The notes under the pieces: model-generated
Database searches by the model: none
Told to the model about the DNA's origin: nothing
What the model saw: the letters and a program-made list of their open reading frames with translations, nothing else
Made by a program: the position numbers and the translations under genes
In this document: positions 17,351 to 26,303 of the stretch, piece by piece
Position numbering within the stretch: the stretch's first letter is position 1
How the letters are laid out: each line of letters opens with the position of its first letter
NCBI GenBank assembly: GCA_030831165.1
Contig: JAURLP010000024.1
Location: 1 to 64,000, forward strand
Length of the DNA: 64,000 bases
DNA from: Gammaproteobacteria bacterium
GTDB lineage: Bacteria > Pseudomonadota > Gammaproteobacteria > Pseudomonadales > Pseudohongiellaceae
Reading direction: 5' to 3'

Positions 17351-18367
17351 ATCTAATTTGAATATTTTTTTTCTCACTAGTCGACGATATTCGCCTGGTG
17401 AGAGAGAAACAGTCCGTTTGAATAGTACTGAAAAATAAGCACTGTCGGGGTAGCCGACATTATAAGCGACTTCAGAAATTGCTAGATTACTGGTTTTAAG
17501 TAGCTCCTTGGCTTTTTCCAGTCGGATTTGCTGCAGGTATTGTACTGGTGATAAGCCAGTTGCTTGCTTGAAACGGCGGTTCAGGGAGCGCTGACTTAAT
17601 TTAAATAGCTGACTTAGCTCTTGCATATTTACCTCGGCATTAAAATGCTTATGCATCCATTCCTGAAGGTCGATAATGACCTCATCATCATGAAAATTTT
17701 GACCAGCTATATTCAAAAAGCTGGATTCGTAGGACAATTTAAGTTCATGCGTGAAATGGCTTGATACTTGATTGGCTACCTGTTCACCATAATGTTGCTC
17801 AATAATATGAAGCATGACATCACGGACCGAATTAACACTGCCTGTACAGTAAATGTTTCCGGATTTAGTAATAAAACGTTCTCTTTTAAGTTGTACCTTG
17901 GGGTAAATATTTTCGAACTGATTAAAATAATACCAATGAGTGGTAGCAATCTTGTGGTCTAGCAGGCCAGCTTCTGCGAGGAAATATGAGCCGGTTCCAA
18001 CCGCGCAAATTAATGGTTCATCCACAGATTTTTCACGTAGCCACTGCAAAAAATCAGGGTATTTTTTTACCACGCCACGTGGGTTTCCCCACATGGCTGG
18101 TAGAATAATAATATCGGATCTGGATATATCCTTAAGTGTTTTTTTACAAAGAATCTCAATACCTGCGTTAAGTTGAATGTTTGTTTTATCCAGGCTGACG
18201 ATTTCAAGCTTTAATTTACTCACTTTAGGGTGGTTAATTCGGGCTATAAGATCAGCTGCATTCAGCATTTCCATTGGTATAGTAATGCTGGTTCCGAGGA
18301 CTTTTTTATAGCCGATCAGAGTTACATAAATCGATTCATTCTTACTGTCAGGATTTGTGGTATTCAA
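17345..18367 (-). CDS. GlxA-type AraC-family transcriptional regulator
   Basis: A 340-residue regulator. Residues about 12-190 form a DJ-1/PfpI-like amidotransferase fold (DIIILPAMWGNP, CAVGTGSYFLAEAGLLD), and residues about 230-330 carry the two AraC helix-turn-helix units (LSQLFKLSQRSLNRRFKQAT and ISEVAYNVGYPDSAYFSVLFK). Relatives such as GlxA, GbdR and CdhR sense nitrogenous metabolites. The ligand and targets here are unknown. Its 5' end overlaps the 3' end of greB by 20 bp, so it may be read through from greB. Confidence 0.85.
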   Translation of the reverse strand: MNTTNPDSKNESIYVTLIGYKKVLGTSITIPMEMLNAADLIARINHPKVSKLKLEIVSLDKTNIQLNAGIEILCKKTLKDISRSDIIILPAMWGNPRGVVKKYPDFLQWLREKSVDEPLICAVGTGSYFLAEAGLLDHKIATTHWYYFNQFENIYPKVQLKRERFITKSGNIYCTGSVNSVRDVMLHIIEQHYGEQVANQVSSHFTHELKLSYESSFLNIAGQNFHDDEVIIDLQEWMHKHFNAEVNMQELSQLFKLSQRSLNRRFKQATGLSPVQYLQQIRLEKAKELLKTSNLAISEVAYNVGYPDSAYFSVLFKRTVSLSPGEYRRLVRKKIFKLDL

Positions 18368-18851
18368 TTTTATCTATACAGTAATATTTATTGCCTGAAG
18401 GGCTCTCAAAACTGATTTCATCATCAAGCTGCTTACCTAATATTGCTTTGCCAAGCGGAGAATCGATACTAATGTAGTTTCTGCCAGAATCTATTTCATC
18501 AGGACCTACCAGGCGAATTTTTAACACTTGTTCTTGTTCATCTATTAACTCGACCCAAGCCCCAAAGTAGATTTTCGCCTGATTGGTTGGCAGTTGGTCC
18601 ACAATGATGAGATGTTCCAAGCGCTTTCTTAAAAAGCGCACTCTGCGATCAATCTCGCGTAAACGTTTTTTGCCATATATATATTCGGCATTTTCTGATC
18701 GATCACCAAGAGCAGCGGCATCTGACACTTGTTGAGTTACCAGAGGCCGTTCTTTTCGCCATAAATATTCAAGCTCTTCACTTAAGGCGCGTTCACCTTC
18801 AGGCGTGATGTAGTTGGAAACTGGAGCTGAGGGAGGGCGATATCGAGACAT
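18348..18851 (-). CDS. greB: Transcription elongation factor GreB
   Basis: A 167-residue Gre factor with the N-terminal coiled coil and the C-terminal FKBP-like domain. Landmarks are NYITPEGERALSEELEYLWR, DRSENAEYIYGKKRLREIDRRVRFL at the coiled-coil tip with its acidic residues, and IDSPLGKAILGKQLDDE. GreB stimulates transcript cleavage by backtracked RNA polymerase. It is directly followed by the GlxA-type gene and preceded by dinB after one base, all on the same strand. Confidence 0.93.
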   Translation of the reverse strand: MSRYRPPSAPVSNYITPEGERALSEELEYLWRKERPLVTQQVSDAAALGDRSENAEYIYGKKRLREIDRRVRFLRKRLEHLIIVDQLPTNQAKIYFGAWVELIDEQEQVLKIRLVGPDEIDSGRNYISIDSPLGKAILGKQLDDEISFESPSGNKYYCIDKIEYHKS

Positions 18852-18852
18852 G

Positions 18853-19941
18853 TCAGGTTAAGTAAACTTTGCTGGTAGCAACATGGTCATCAAAATCCAG
18901 AGGAAGCTGATAGAAGTTAAGGGCTTCTCTGAGTCGAATGCCGAGGCCGAGCAGGCGTACAGGTTTGTTTCTCCGTTCATAACCCGTTTGGCAAAGTTGT
19001 TCAAATACGTGTAAATTCAATTCCTGATTGACCTGTTCTACGGTAGTTGAAATGAAGTCAGTAAATTTAAGTTTAACAAATAACTTACCAATGCTGACTT
19101 GGCGGTTGGATCGATGGATCCTTTGTTCCAGCTTATCGAGTAGTACAGGTAATTCTGCAATGCAATGCTTCAGACTGGGAAGGTCATTATTGTAGGTAAG
19201 TTCAACGCTAATTGATTTTCTGGGGTGTTCTGTCACCACAGGGCGATCATCAATACCCCGGCATAAACTGTACAAGCGCTCACCAAAACTACCAAATAAA
19301 TTTAGTAATTCTGCTTGTGAATAAACCTGTAAATCCTGACAGTTTTCAATTCCAAGGTTGTACATTTTTGTTGCGGTTACCTTGCCGACACCATATATTT
19401 TTCTCACATTTAAGCTGGCTATAAAATCGCTTACCTTATCAGGGGTAATAACGAATTGACCATCGGGTTTGTTCCAGTCACTGGCAACTTTGGCCAGAAA
19501 TTTATTGGGAGCAATCCCCGCGGATAAGGTAATTTGCATTTCTTCTCTGACTCTCTGCCTGATCTCAGCAGCAATAAGAGTAGCACTGCCTTTACATTTT
19601 TTGCTGTTACTTACATCAAGAAAGGCTTCATCCAGTGATAAAGGCTCAACCAAAGATGTGTAGTCCTTAAATATACTATGCATTTGCCTAGAGGCTTCAC
19701 CGTATTTGTTCTTACTGGGAGGAATAATGATTAAATCCGGGCATAGACGGCGAGCACTGGCAGAGGCCATGGCAGAATGAACACCGTATTTTCGTGCTTC
19801 GTAATTACAGGTTGCGATAACACCACGTTTCCCCGGGTCGCCGCCAACTGCCACTGGTAAGCCTTCTAATGCAGGATCATCACGGATTTCGATAGCGGCA
19901 AAAAAACAGTCACAATCGCAATGGATTATTTTTCTATTCAT
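18853..19941 (-). CDS. dinB: DNA polymerase IV
   Basis: A 362-residue Y-family translesion polymerase. The catalytic acidic residues are in HCDCDCFFAAIE (Asp9, Asp11) and SLDEAFLDV (Asp104, Glu105). The segment APNKFLAKVASDWNKPDGQF is typical, and helix-hairpin-helix and little-finger domains follow. The usual DMDCFFA reads DCDCFFA here, a conservative change outside the metal ligands. No QLxLxF-like beta-clamp motif is seen at the extreme C terminus, though QLPLDF (residues 347-352) is very close to one. No LexA box was identified upstream. Confidence 0.93.
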   Translation of the reverse strand: MNRKIIHCDCDCFFAAIEIRDDPALEGLPVAVGGDPGKRGVIATCNYEARKYGVHSAMASASARRLCPDLIIIPPSKNKYGEASRQMHSIFKDYTSLVEPLSLDEAFLDVSNSKKCKGSATLIAAEIRQRVREEMQITLSAGIAPNKFLAKVASDWNKPDGQFVITPDKVSDFIASLNVRKIYGVGKVTATKMYNLGIENCQDLQVYSQAELLNLFGSFGERLYSLCRGIDDRPVVTEHPRKSISVELTYNNDLPSLKHCIAELPVLLDKLEQRIHRSNRQVSIGKLFVKLKFTDFISTTVEQVNQELNLHVFEQLCQTGYERRNKPVRLLGLGIRLREALNFYQLPLDFDDHVATSKVYLT

Positions 19942-20042
19942 AGAAAGGATCTTGCTTGTTGTACTTTTCTGCTTGAGGCATTATGGCTTTGAAGAGAAGC
20001 TAAAGACAAGTTGGGCTCTATCAAGGTTTAAAAAGATTGATT

Positions 20043-20750
20043 ATGGACGAAATTACAAGGCAAGAATATCTCAGTAGTATGGGAATACAATCGTATTTCC
20101 CACGTTATGTTTTACCTGCGGCTAAAAAATCAGAGGCATGCGAATGGCCTGAACAGCCAAGCGCTGAGTTGGATTCCAAGCTGGAACTTAAAAAAGCCCT
20201 GGAAAGCAAGCCAGTATCAAGTTCAAAGCTCGCCCTAGATAATATCCAAATAATGCAAATATCAACGGCATTACATAAAGATGTAATGCCGCAAAATAAA
20301 CAACATGAGTCTGTAACTGAAGAAGTAAGATTTAAGCTGGTTATAATTAATGTCAATGAAGACGCCCTGGTGTTAATTTCACAGCCCTATATGCATACCA
20401 GTAATACTCTGAGTGCTATACAAAAACAATTATTTACCAATATTTTCAATGCTTTATATAAGGATCCAATCAGGTTAAATCTGGAAATTAAAGCTTTCCG
20501 TTGGCCTTTCAGTGAAGCCTCTCACATTGAGAAAGATGGCCAGGCAGCAAAAGCGTCACTAGGAGCCTACCTGGAGCAATTAAAAGCAAAATTTCCCTTT
20601 AATAGAATAATTTTAATGGGAGAAAAAATTGCTGAATTTGTTGATGTGAGCGATAAACATGAACTGACAATCTGCAGGAGCCTGGATGAAATGTTGAAGA
20701 TGCCGAAATTTAAGCGAGAAGCCTGGCTTCAATTAAAATACAAGCAGTAG
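20043..20750 (+). CDS. HolD-position protein upstream of rimI
   Basis: A 235-residue soluble protein starting MDEITRQEYLSSMGIQSYFPRYVLPAAKKS. Proteins with this kind of opening (R-x-x-Y-L-x-x-M-G-I) sit immediately before rimI in many gammaproteobacteria, and HolD, the psi subunit of DNA polymerase III, occupies this place in E. coli. The N-terminal motif resembles the psi peptide that binds the clamp loader, but the rest is too diverged to call. I choose ATG 20043; an in-frame TTG at 20037 is the alternative. rimI starts 24 bp after the stop, so the two are probably one operon. Confidence 0.6.
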   Translation: MDEITRQEYLSSMGIQSYFPRYVLPAAKKSEACEWPEQPSAELDSKLELKKALESKPVSSSKLALDNIQIMQISTALHKDVMPQNKQHESVTEEVRFKLVIINVNEDALVLISQPYMHTSNTLSAIQKQLFTNIFNALYKDPIRLNLEIKAFRWPFSEASHIEKDGQAAKASLGAYLEQLKAKFPFNRIILMGEKIAEFVDVSDKHELTICRSLDEMLKMPKFKREAWLQLKYKQ

Positions 20751-20774
20751 TTCAGCTGCTTCACTTTCTTGACT

Positions 20775-21233
20775 ATGACTGATTATATTTGTCGATTGAT
20801 GCAGGAAGAAGACCTAAGCGAGGTTGTCGATTTAGTTAAAAGCGCCAGTGATTATCCCTGGAGTCTTCAGAATATCAGGGAGTCATTATTCTCAAACTAC
20901 GATAAGGCTTTTGTGCTTTGTTCTTTGAGTGGCCTTGAAATACTTGCCTTTGCAGTAATTCATAAGGTTCTTGATGAAAGTCATTTACAGAATATAGTGA
21001 TAAAAAAGGAAGAGCAGGGCAGAGGTTTGGGATCTTATTTCCTGGAGCAATTGATTAAATTTGTAAAAGATCAAAATCAACATACCCTGTTGTTAGAAGT
21101 TCGTGCGTCTAACGCTATAGCAATTAAGCTATACGAGAGCATTGGTTTTCAACTCGATGGCATTAGAAAGGGTTACTATCCAAAGGGCTCAGGCAGGGAA
21201 GATGCTAGGCTTTATTCGTTGTCTTTTGTTTGA
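20775..21233 (+). CDS. rimI: Ribosomal protein S18 alanine N-acetyltransferase
   Basis: A 152-residue GNAT enzyme. The acetyl-CoA loop is EEQGRGLGSYFLEQLI, followed by LLLEVRASNAIAIKLYESIGF and the C-terminal RKGYYPKGSGREDARLY typical of RimI. It acetylates the N-terminal alanine of ribosomal protein S18. ATG 20775 is preferred over TTG 20769 because conservation starts at MTDYICRLMQEED. Its last 22 bp overlap the convergent small membrane gene. Confidence 0.88.
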   Translation: MTDYICRLMQEEDLSEVVDLVKSASDYPWSLQNIRESLFSNYDKAFVLCSLSGLEILAFAVIHKVLDESHLQNIVIKKEEQGRGLGSYFLEQLIKFVKDQNQHTLLLEVRASNAIAIKLYESIGFQLDGIRKGYYPKGSGREDARLYSLSFV

Positions 21234-21496
21234 GCTATTTTAGATTGATCTGAAGGGCCAGTTTCTGGATTGATTTTATGCTTAATTACAATCAAAAGTT
21301 TTAGCACAGAGATACTTATAATCGCTAAAATCAAAATCACTAGAAAGAACAGTAAAGTTGACACTAAAAAGCTGCGAAGTTCTTCTTGAGGAATATCCAT
21401 ATAAGTACTGACAGCAAAAATAGATGCCAGCCCTACCATTAGGCCTGAGATAGTATTCCGGGTTTTTTTGCTGAACTTTGGTTTATTTTTAGCCAA
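21212..21496 (-). CDS. Small two-segment membrane protein of unknown role
   Basis: A 94-residue protein with a basic N terminus (MAKNKPKFSKKTRNT), a first hydrophobic stretch (about 17-32), a longer second one (about 43-68) and a polar tail rich in Lys, Asp and Gln. It has positive charges on the likely cytoplasmic side. I recognise no family. It lies 8 bp after the hisC stop on the same strand, so it may be the last gene of that transcript. Confidence 0.6.
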   Translation of the reverse strand: MAKNKPKFSKKTRNTISGLMVGLASIFAVSTYMDIPQEELRSFLVSTLLFFLVILILAIISISVLKLLIVIKHKINPETGPSDQSKIAQTKDNE

Positions 21497-21504
21497 GAGA
21501 ATAA

Positions 21505-22584
21505 TTAACTATTGCTTAATAATTGGTTAAGGGTTGACAACAAAAGCTTATTTCCTTCAGCTGTGCCAACCGTTATTCTTAAATAATTTTCTTGCCCTTC
21601 ATGCTTAAAGTGCCTGACAAGAATACCGCGCTCTTTAAGACTGTTGTAAAGTTTTTCAGCATTAATGACTTCGGGTACGCTTACTAACAGGAAATTACTC
21701 TGACTATCAACACAGGGTAAGCCCATGTTGGTTAAAGCTTCTTTGAGCAGGCTTCTTTGTGTTCTGACAAAGTCCCAGGATTTCTTTGCATACTCCTGGT
21801 CTTCCAGAGCTGCTTGAGCCAGTTTTTGAGCAACATAATCAGTATTGTAGCTGTCTTTAGTTTTTGATTGCATAGGATTAATTATAGACAAATCTCCAAT
21901 GCCATAAGCAATCCTCAATCCGGCTAGGGAGTAACCTTTACTGAAGGTTCTCAAGAGCAAAACATTTTTGAATTTTTTTACCAGTTCTACACAATCGTGA
22001 TTAAGATCAGGATCAATGAAATCTATATACGCCTCGTCAATCAACAGCAGCCCATTGAATTCATTTGCAATAGAAGCCAATTTATCAACACTTAGTAATG
22101 TACCTGAAGGAGCATTCGGGTTGGGCAGGAAGCATAATTTTATATTGGAACTATTTAACGACTTTACGAAATCATCAGGTAAAGACCAGTCCTTGTTGAG
22201 ATTAAATCGGATAAATTGACAACCATGTGCCTGGGCCAGTACTTCATATAAGGTATAGGTAGGTTCAGCAACAGCAATTGCTTCATCAGTTTCAACAAAG
22301 GTATTTATTGCAAGACGAAGGAGTTCATCGCCGCCATTTGTTACGATAATATTTTCTTTTCCAATACCGTGATGTGTGGCGATAGCATTTCGTAAATTCA
22401 ATGCAGTTGGTTGTGGGTAACGCCTTAAGTTTTCGATGTTAATGGATGAGAGTGCTTTATCAACCGCAGGGCTGGGTGGAAAAGGATTCTCATTGGTATT
22501 CAATTTAATGACATCACTGGATTCCGGTTGTTCACCTGGAATGTATCCGGCCATTTCGCGAATATTTTTTCGTTCAAAAGTCAT
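21505..22584 (-). CDS. hisC: Histidinol-phosphate aminotransferase
   Basis: A 359-residue fold-type I aminotransferase. KLNTNENPFPPSP near the start is the HisC signature. The PLP lysine is in LLRTFSKGYSLAGLRIAYG (near 215), with FLPNPNAPSGT and LLIDEAYIDF upstream and LRITVGT near the end. It transfers an amino group from glutamate to imidazole-acetol phosphate in histidine synthesis. No other his gene is nearby, so aromatic aminotransferase activity, known for HisC2-like enzymes, cannot be excluded. The secreted protein gene lies 8 bp upstream. Confidence 0.9.
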   Translation of the reverse strand: MTFERKNIREMAGYIPGEQPESSDVIKLNTNENPFPPSPAVDKALSSINIENLRRYPQPTALNLRNAIATHHGIGKENIIVTNGGDELLRLAINTFVETDEAIAVAEPTYTLYEVLAQAHGCQFIRFNLNKDWSLPDDFVKSLNSSNIKLCFLPNPNAPSGTLLSVDKLASIANEFNGLLLIDEAYIDFIDPDLNHDCVELVKKFKNVLLLRTFSKGYSLAGLRIAYGIGDLSIINPMQSKTKDSYNTDYVAQKLAQAALEDQEYAKKSWDFVRTQRSLLKEALTNMGLPCVDSQSNFLLVSVPEVINAEKLYNSLKERGILVRHFKHEGQENYLRITVGTAEGNKLLLSTLNQLLSNS

Positions 22585-22592
22585 ATAAGTAC

Positions 22593-23444
22593 CTACAAGT
22601 TTGCTGCTGATTGGCTGGGGAGGTAGGTATCAAGTCGCTTAAACCAGCCTGGCAGCCATTGTTCTTCGTTTCTTTGTGGCGGGGCATTGTCTACTCTCTT
22701 TTGCAGAATAGCCTTAGCTGAGCTTACAAAATCTTGTAGAATGTTTTCACTGTTTTCAGGGATGTTTGCTAAAACCTGTAATAGCCCCCAGCCTTGCCCT
22801 TCATATTGCTCATTTCTAGATATACCTTCGCCTTTAAAATTAACATAATCAATAAGTGCATACATACCATAAGGGGGATGCGCATTAGCAATTGAGTAAA
22901 ACTTCTCCTCAGTTTTGCTGTATTGTTCTTCAGTCAATAAGATTTGCATTTTACCTAATGCGGATTCAAATCTATTGATTATGAATGAGGTTTGTTGGGT
23001 AAAGGTTTCTGTTAGGAGTAAACGGAGCTCTGATAATTCTCTATTTGAAAAATCTGCAAGAAATTCATCTCTGTTTTGCCACGGCGAATCATAATCAGAC
23101 TGTATTATCCATAAGGGTATTTTAATATTTTGTTCTTCGAAATATCTTATTAGTTCAGGAAAACTTTCTTCAAAAATTTCATTCTGATTTTTCTGGTACC
23201 AAATAAAGTGCCCAATCCCAAGCGAAGGAAAATTTTCATTAGCATTCCAGGAGGTTAAACAATTAACTTGCCTGGCGCATTCATTATTAAAAATCTGCTC
23301 TCCCAGCCATTGCTCTTGTTCAGTGGTTAAATTCGGGTAATTTGCACCAAGAGCAGTATTGTTTATCATAAAGCCAAGCATAATCACCTTTAAGATTAAG
23401 GAGATATAGGATTGCAGTGATTTTACAGATTTAATTAAAGGCAT
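22593..23444 (-). CDS. Exported protein, possible lysozyme-like fold
   Basis: A 283-residue protein with a hydrophobic export signal (about 16-33, ending at NNTALGA). The mature part opens with LTTEQEQWLGEQIFNNECAR and continues to SLGIGHFIWYQ. A glutamate about 25 residues before G-I-G-H recalls the catalytic glutamate and T-I-G-x-G-H of T4-type lysozymes. That similarity is short and unproven. The rest contains PPYGMYALIDYVNFKGEG and GWGLLQVLANIP, which look conserved and structural. It may act on the cell wall. It precedes hisC by 8 bp, an odd pairing. Confidence 0.6.
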   Translation of the reverse strand: MPLIKSVKSLQSYISLILKVIMLGFMINNTALGANYPNLTTEQEQWLGEQIFNNECARQVNCLTSWNANENFPSLGIGHFIWYQKNQNEIFEESFPELIRYFEEQNIKIPLWIIQSDYDSPWQNRDEFLADFSNRELSELRLLLTETFTQQTSFIINRFESALGKMQILLTEEQYSKTEEKFYSIANAHPPYGMYALIDYVNFKGEGISRNEQYEGQGWGLLQVLANIPENSENILQDFVSSAKAILQKRVDNAPPQRNEEQWLPGWFKRLDTYLPSQSAANL

Positions 23445-23544
23445 GGCGCAGCGAGAAACTTATGCTTACAATAGAGCGTAATTCTATCATAAAGCCCCAT
23501 TAATCCGCTTTAGGAATAAGTTTAAATAATTAAAGTTATATTTT

Positions 23545-25854
23545 ATGGAAAATAATGTAATAGACACAGCAGTTGAAGAAAATCTTTCAGAAAAATCGAC
23601 TTCCTCAATGGAAGATGGCTTTGTGCGCAGTCTTGCTACTATCCATAAAAATCTTAAATACTCCAAGAATCTTAAAAAGTCCATGAAGCAGATTGAGGAG
23701 ACCATCCTTGAACTCTTTAATGCCAAACTATTTACAATTTTCCAAAGCGTCGATAATGGAAAAGAAATAGTTGCCAGCTTTATGGGCGGCATAGGCTCAG
23801 AAAAGGGTCAGGATATTGAAATCAGGGTGCCATTTACTACTACTTCTCTGGCGGGCTATGTTGCTTTAAGCCAGCGTCCAATTTTAGTAAAAGATGTTTA
23901 TGACAGTGCCACGCTGGAGGATATTCATCCCCGCCTGCAATGGGACAAGAGTTTCAGTGAGTCTCAGGGTCTAATTTTAAAATCCATGCTGGTTGTTCCA
24001 ATTAAAGATGACATTTTATTAGGGGTAATACAGCTGATTAACCTCAAGGATGATGAAGCCTTTACCAAGGCAGATCTTAAGCATGCCACTATGTTTGCTA
24101 ACCTGTTGGCAAAACAATTTAGAAACGAGTTTCAAAGCACCCAGGGGCCTTACGATTATCTAGTGCAGCAGGGCAAGATTAGTAGTAAAGATTTTGATGA
24201 TATTGAGAAAGCTGCGTCGCTTTATGGCGGCACCATTTCAAAGATATTGATGGAAGATTACAAAATAGAAGCTGATGAGATAGGTAAATCTCTGGAGCTT
24301 TATTATCGGGTTCCCTATATGAAGTTTGACCCGGATCTGACCTTGCCAACAGATCTGATGGAAAATATCGGTAAGTCTTATCTTAGAAATAATCTCTGGT
24401 TACCCATTTCAGGTAGTAAGGAAGAGGTAGTAATCTTACTGAGCAATCCAAGCGACTATCAGAAAATAATGGAAATACAGGGTATTTTGAATGCCCGGAA
24501 TTATGTCTTTCGGGTAGGATTACCGGAGCATATTCTTCAGTACCTTGGTGGAAGGGTTCAAGATGATGATACTGAAGGGTTTGATGATGTATTTAAAAAC
24601 CTTGAAGGGGGAAGCGTTGAAATTGAAGAAGATGATGATAATGATGTTGATAGTGCAGCAGAAACCTCTGGCATCATTCAACTAGTAAACCGTATTATTA
24701 TTGAGACTGACAAGCTAGGCGGCTCAGATATACATATTGAGCCTTCTAAAGATAAAAACCCTGGCATCGTCAGGGTCAGGGTAGACGGAATTTGTCGTGA
24801 GCTATTAAAAGTTCCCGGGGAACATACCGCTTCTCTTATTGCTCGAATTAAAGTTATCTCTCGTTTGGATATTTCTGAAAGACGATTGCCTCAGGACGGT
24901 AAGTGCAAACTAAAAATTCGGGGTAAGACACTTGAGTTACGTGTTGCAACAGTCCCCACAGTAAATGGTGAAAGTGCAGTTTTACGTCTTTTAGCCGCTG
25001 GTAGCGCCTTGCCTCTTGAGAAACTTAATCTTACCAAACGCAATTATGACAATACCATCGCGATGTCGAAGCATCCACATGGCCTTATTTTGGTCGTTGG
25101 GCCAACCGGTTCTGGTAAAACCACGACCTTGCATGCTGTACTGGGTTATATAAATCAGCCTGAAACCAAAATATGGACTGCAGAAGATCCTGTAGAGATT
25201 ACACAACCGGGCTTACAGCAAGTGCAAATGCAACCTAAGATCGGCTTTACTTTTGCTGCTGCCATGCGTGCATTCTTGCGTGCGGATCCGGATGTTATTC
25301 TAATTGGTGAGATGCGAGACCATGAAACTGCCGCTATCGGTATTGAAGCTTCACTGACAGGTCATCTCGTGTTATCAACCTTGCATACTAACTCGGCTCC
25401 AGAAACTATTACTCGTCTATTGGATTTGGGCCTCGACCCTGTAAACTTTTCTGATGCGCTGCTCGGCGTATTAGCTCAGCGTTTGATGAGAACCTTGTGT
25501 AGCGATTGTAAGGAGCCTTACAAGCCGGAAGAAAAGGAATTAAATCATTTGATTCAGCAATATGGTGAAGAACACTTCAAAGAGTTAGAGATCAATACAG
25601 ACGAAGTACAACTTATGCGACCAGTAGGCTGCGAAAAATGTGGAGATACGGGTTATCGTGGCCGAACCGGCGTACATGAATTGTTACTCGGGACCCATGA
25701 GTTACAGAGCATGATCTATCAAAAAGCCAGCCTGGACGATCTAAGGGAGCAGGCTATTCGTGATGGCATGCGTACCTTGAAGCAAGATGGGATAGAGAAG
25801 ATCTTTAAGGGTCTGACAGATTATGAGCAGCTACTAAGAATTATCGCAGAATAG
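23545..25854 (+). CDS. GAF-domain PilB/GspE-type secretion ATPase
   Basis: A 769-residue hexameric ATPase of the type II secretion/type IV pilus assembly family. Domains in order: a GAF domain (about 50-195), the MshEN/GspE N-terminal domain (about 205-300), an acidic linker (about 345-375), and the ATPase core. The Walker A motif is GPTGSGKTTT near 518 and the Walker B segment is DPDVILIGEMRD near 581. There is a zinc tetracysteine (CSDCKEP...CEKCGDTGYRGRTG, about 651-715). PilB and GspE themselves have no GAF domain, so this branch probably couples assembly to a ligand. It is transcribed alone, with no pilus or secretion genes beside it. Confidence 0.85.
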   Translation: MENNVIDTAVEENLSEKSTSSMEDGFVRSLATIHKNLKYSKNLKKSMKQIEETILELFNAKLFTIFQSVDNGKEIVASFMGGIGSEKGQDIEIRVPFTTTSLAGYVALSQRPILVKDVYDSATLEDIHPRLQWDKSFSESQGLILKSMLVVPIKDDILLGVIQLINLKDDEAFTKADLKHATMFANLLAKQFRNEFQSTQGPYDYLVQQGKISSKDFDDIEKAASLYGGTISKILMEDYKIEADEIGKSLELYYRVPYMKFDPDLTLPTDLMENIGKSYLRNNLWLPISGSKEEVVILLSNPSDYQKIMEIQGILNARNYVFRVGLPEHILQYLGGRVQDDDTEGFDDVFKNLEGGSVEIEEDDDNDVDSAAETSGIIQLVNRIIIETDKLGGSDIHIEPSKDKNPGIVRVRVDGICRELLKVPGEHTASLIARIKVISRLDISERRLPQDGKCKLKIRGKTLELRVATVPTVNGESAVLRLLAAGSALPLEKLNLTKRNYDNTIAMSKHPHGLILVVGPTGSGKTTTLHAVLGYINQPETKIWTAEDPVEITQPGLQQVQMQPKIGFTFAAAMRAFLRADPDVILIGEMRDHETAAIGIEASLTGHLVLSTLHTNSAPETITRLLDLGLDPVNFSDALLGVLAQRLMRTLCSDCKEPYKPEEKELNHLIQQYGEEHFKELEINTDEVQLMRPVGCEKCGDTGYRGRTGVHELLLGTHELQSMIYQKASLDDLREQAIRDGMRTLKQDGIEKIFKGLTDYEQLLRIIAE

Positions 25855-25857
25855 ACA

Positions 25858-26303
25858 CTCTCAGTAAGCGTAAAAAACCCTTTATTTGCAGCATAAAAAA
25901 CTTTGTAAAAAAAAACATTCGTTTCATCACGGTTTTTTATGCACAAATCTCAGTTAGTTTAAAAAAACCCTATAAAATCAGTCTAAAAATTATAAAATTC
26001 AATTACAAATCGTAACACATTGAAATATATGAAAAATAAATTGGTTAAAAATTAGACAATGTGGGAGAGCTTAGGCTTTTTAGCTAAAACCTAGCGCTTT
26101 AACTTAACTTATTCACAAAGTTATCCACAGAAACTGTGGAGAAAAAAATCAAACAAGAATTGTTCAATTTTTTTGTGGCACAGTAACTATTGTATTTGGG
26201 GAATTATGATAATAACTCATCGAAATCATGGAGCTTGCTAATTTTCCAATGCTATACTTACAGCTCCAGGGAGCTTGTTTTAATCCAGTGGTTACGCGGG
26301 TAG
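25858..26303. other. AT-rich intergenic region, 446 bp, with DnaA-box cluster
   Basis: No gene is visible here. The left two thirds (to about 26060) are extremely A+T-rich with many A runs. Sites matching the DnaA consensus TTATNCACA occur at 25937-25945, 26109-26117 and 26121-26129. A one-mismatch inverted copy lies at 26135-26143. The right end holds the promoter region of the following gene. The layout resembles a DnaA-binding regulatory or replication-related region, but no oriC marker gene (dnaA, dnaN, mnmG, rpmH) is near. Confidence 0.6.
26109..26143. promoter_or_regulatory. Three adjacent DnaA boxes
   Basis: TTATTCACA, three bases, TTATCCACA, then an inverted TGTGGAGAA (one mismatch to the box). 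The last two form a TCCACAG-AAA-CTGTGGA palindrome. Two exact boxes on the same strand only 3 bp apart, plus the inverted one, is the spacing seen in DnaA-binding clusters. Confidence 0.6.

Noticed and set aside
25858-26303. Main chromosomal oriC
   Set aside because: No dnaA, dnaN, mnmG, rpmH or parAB nearby and no GATC or 13-mer pattern; kept only as a DnaA-box finding.
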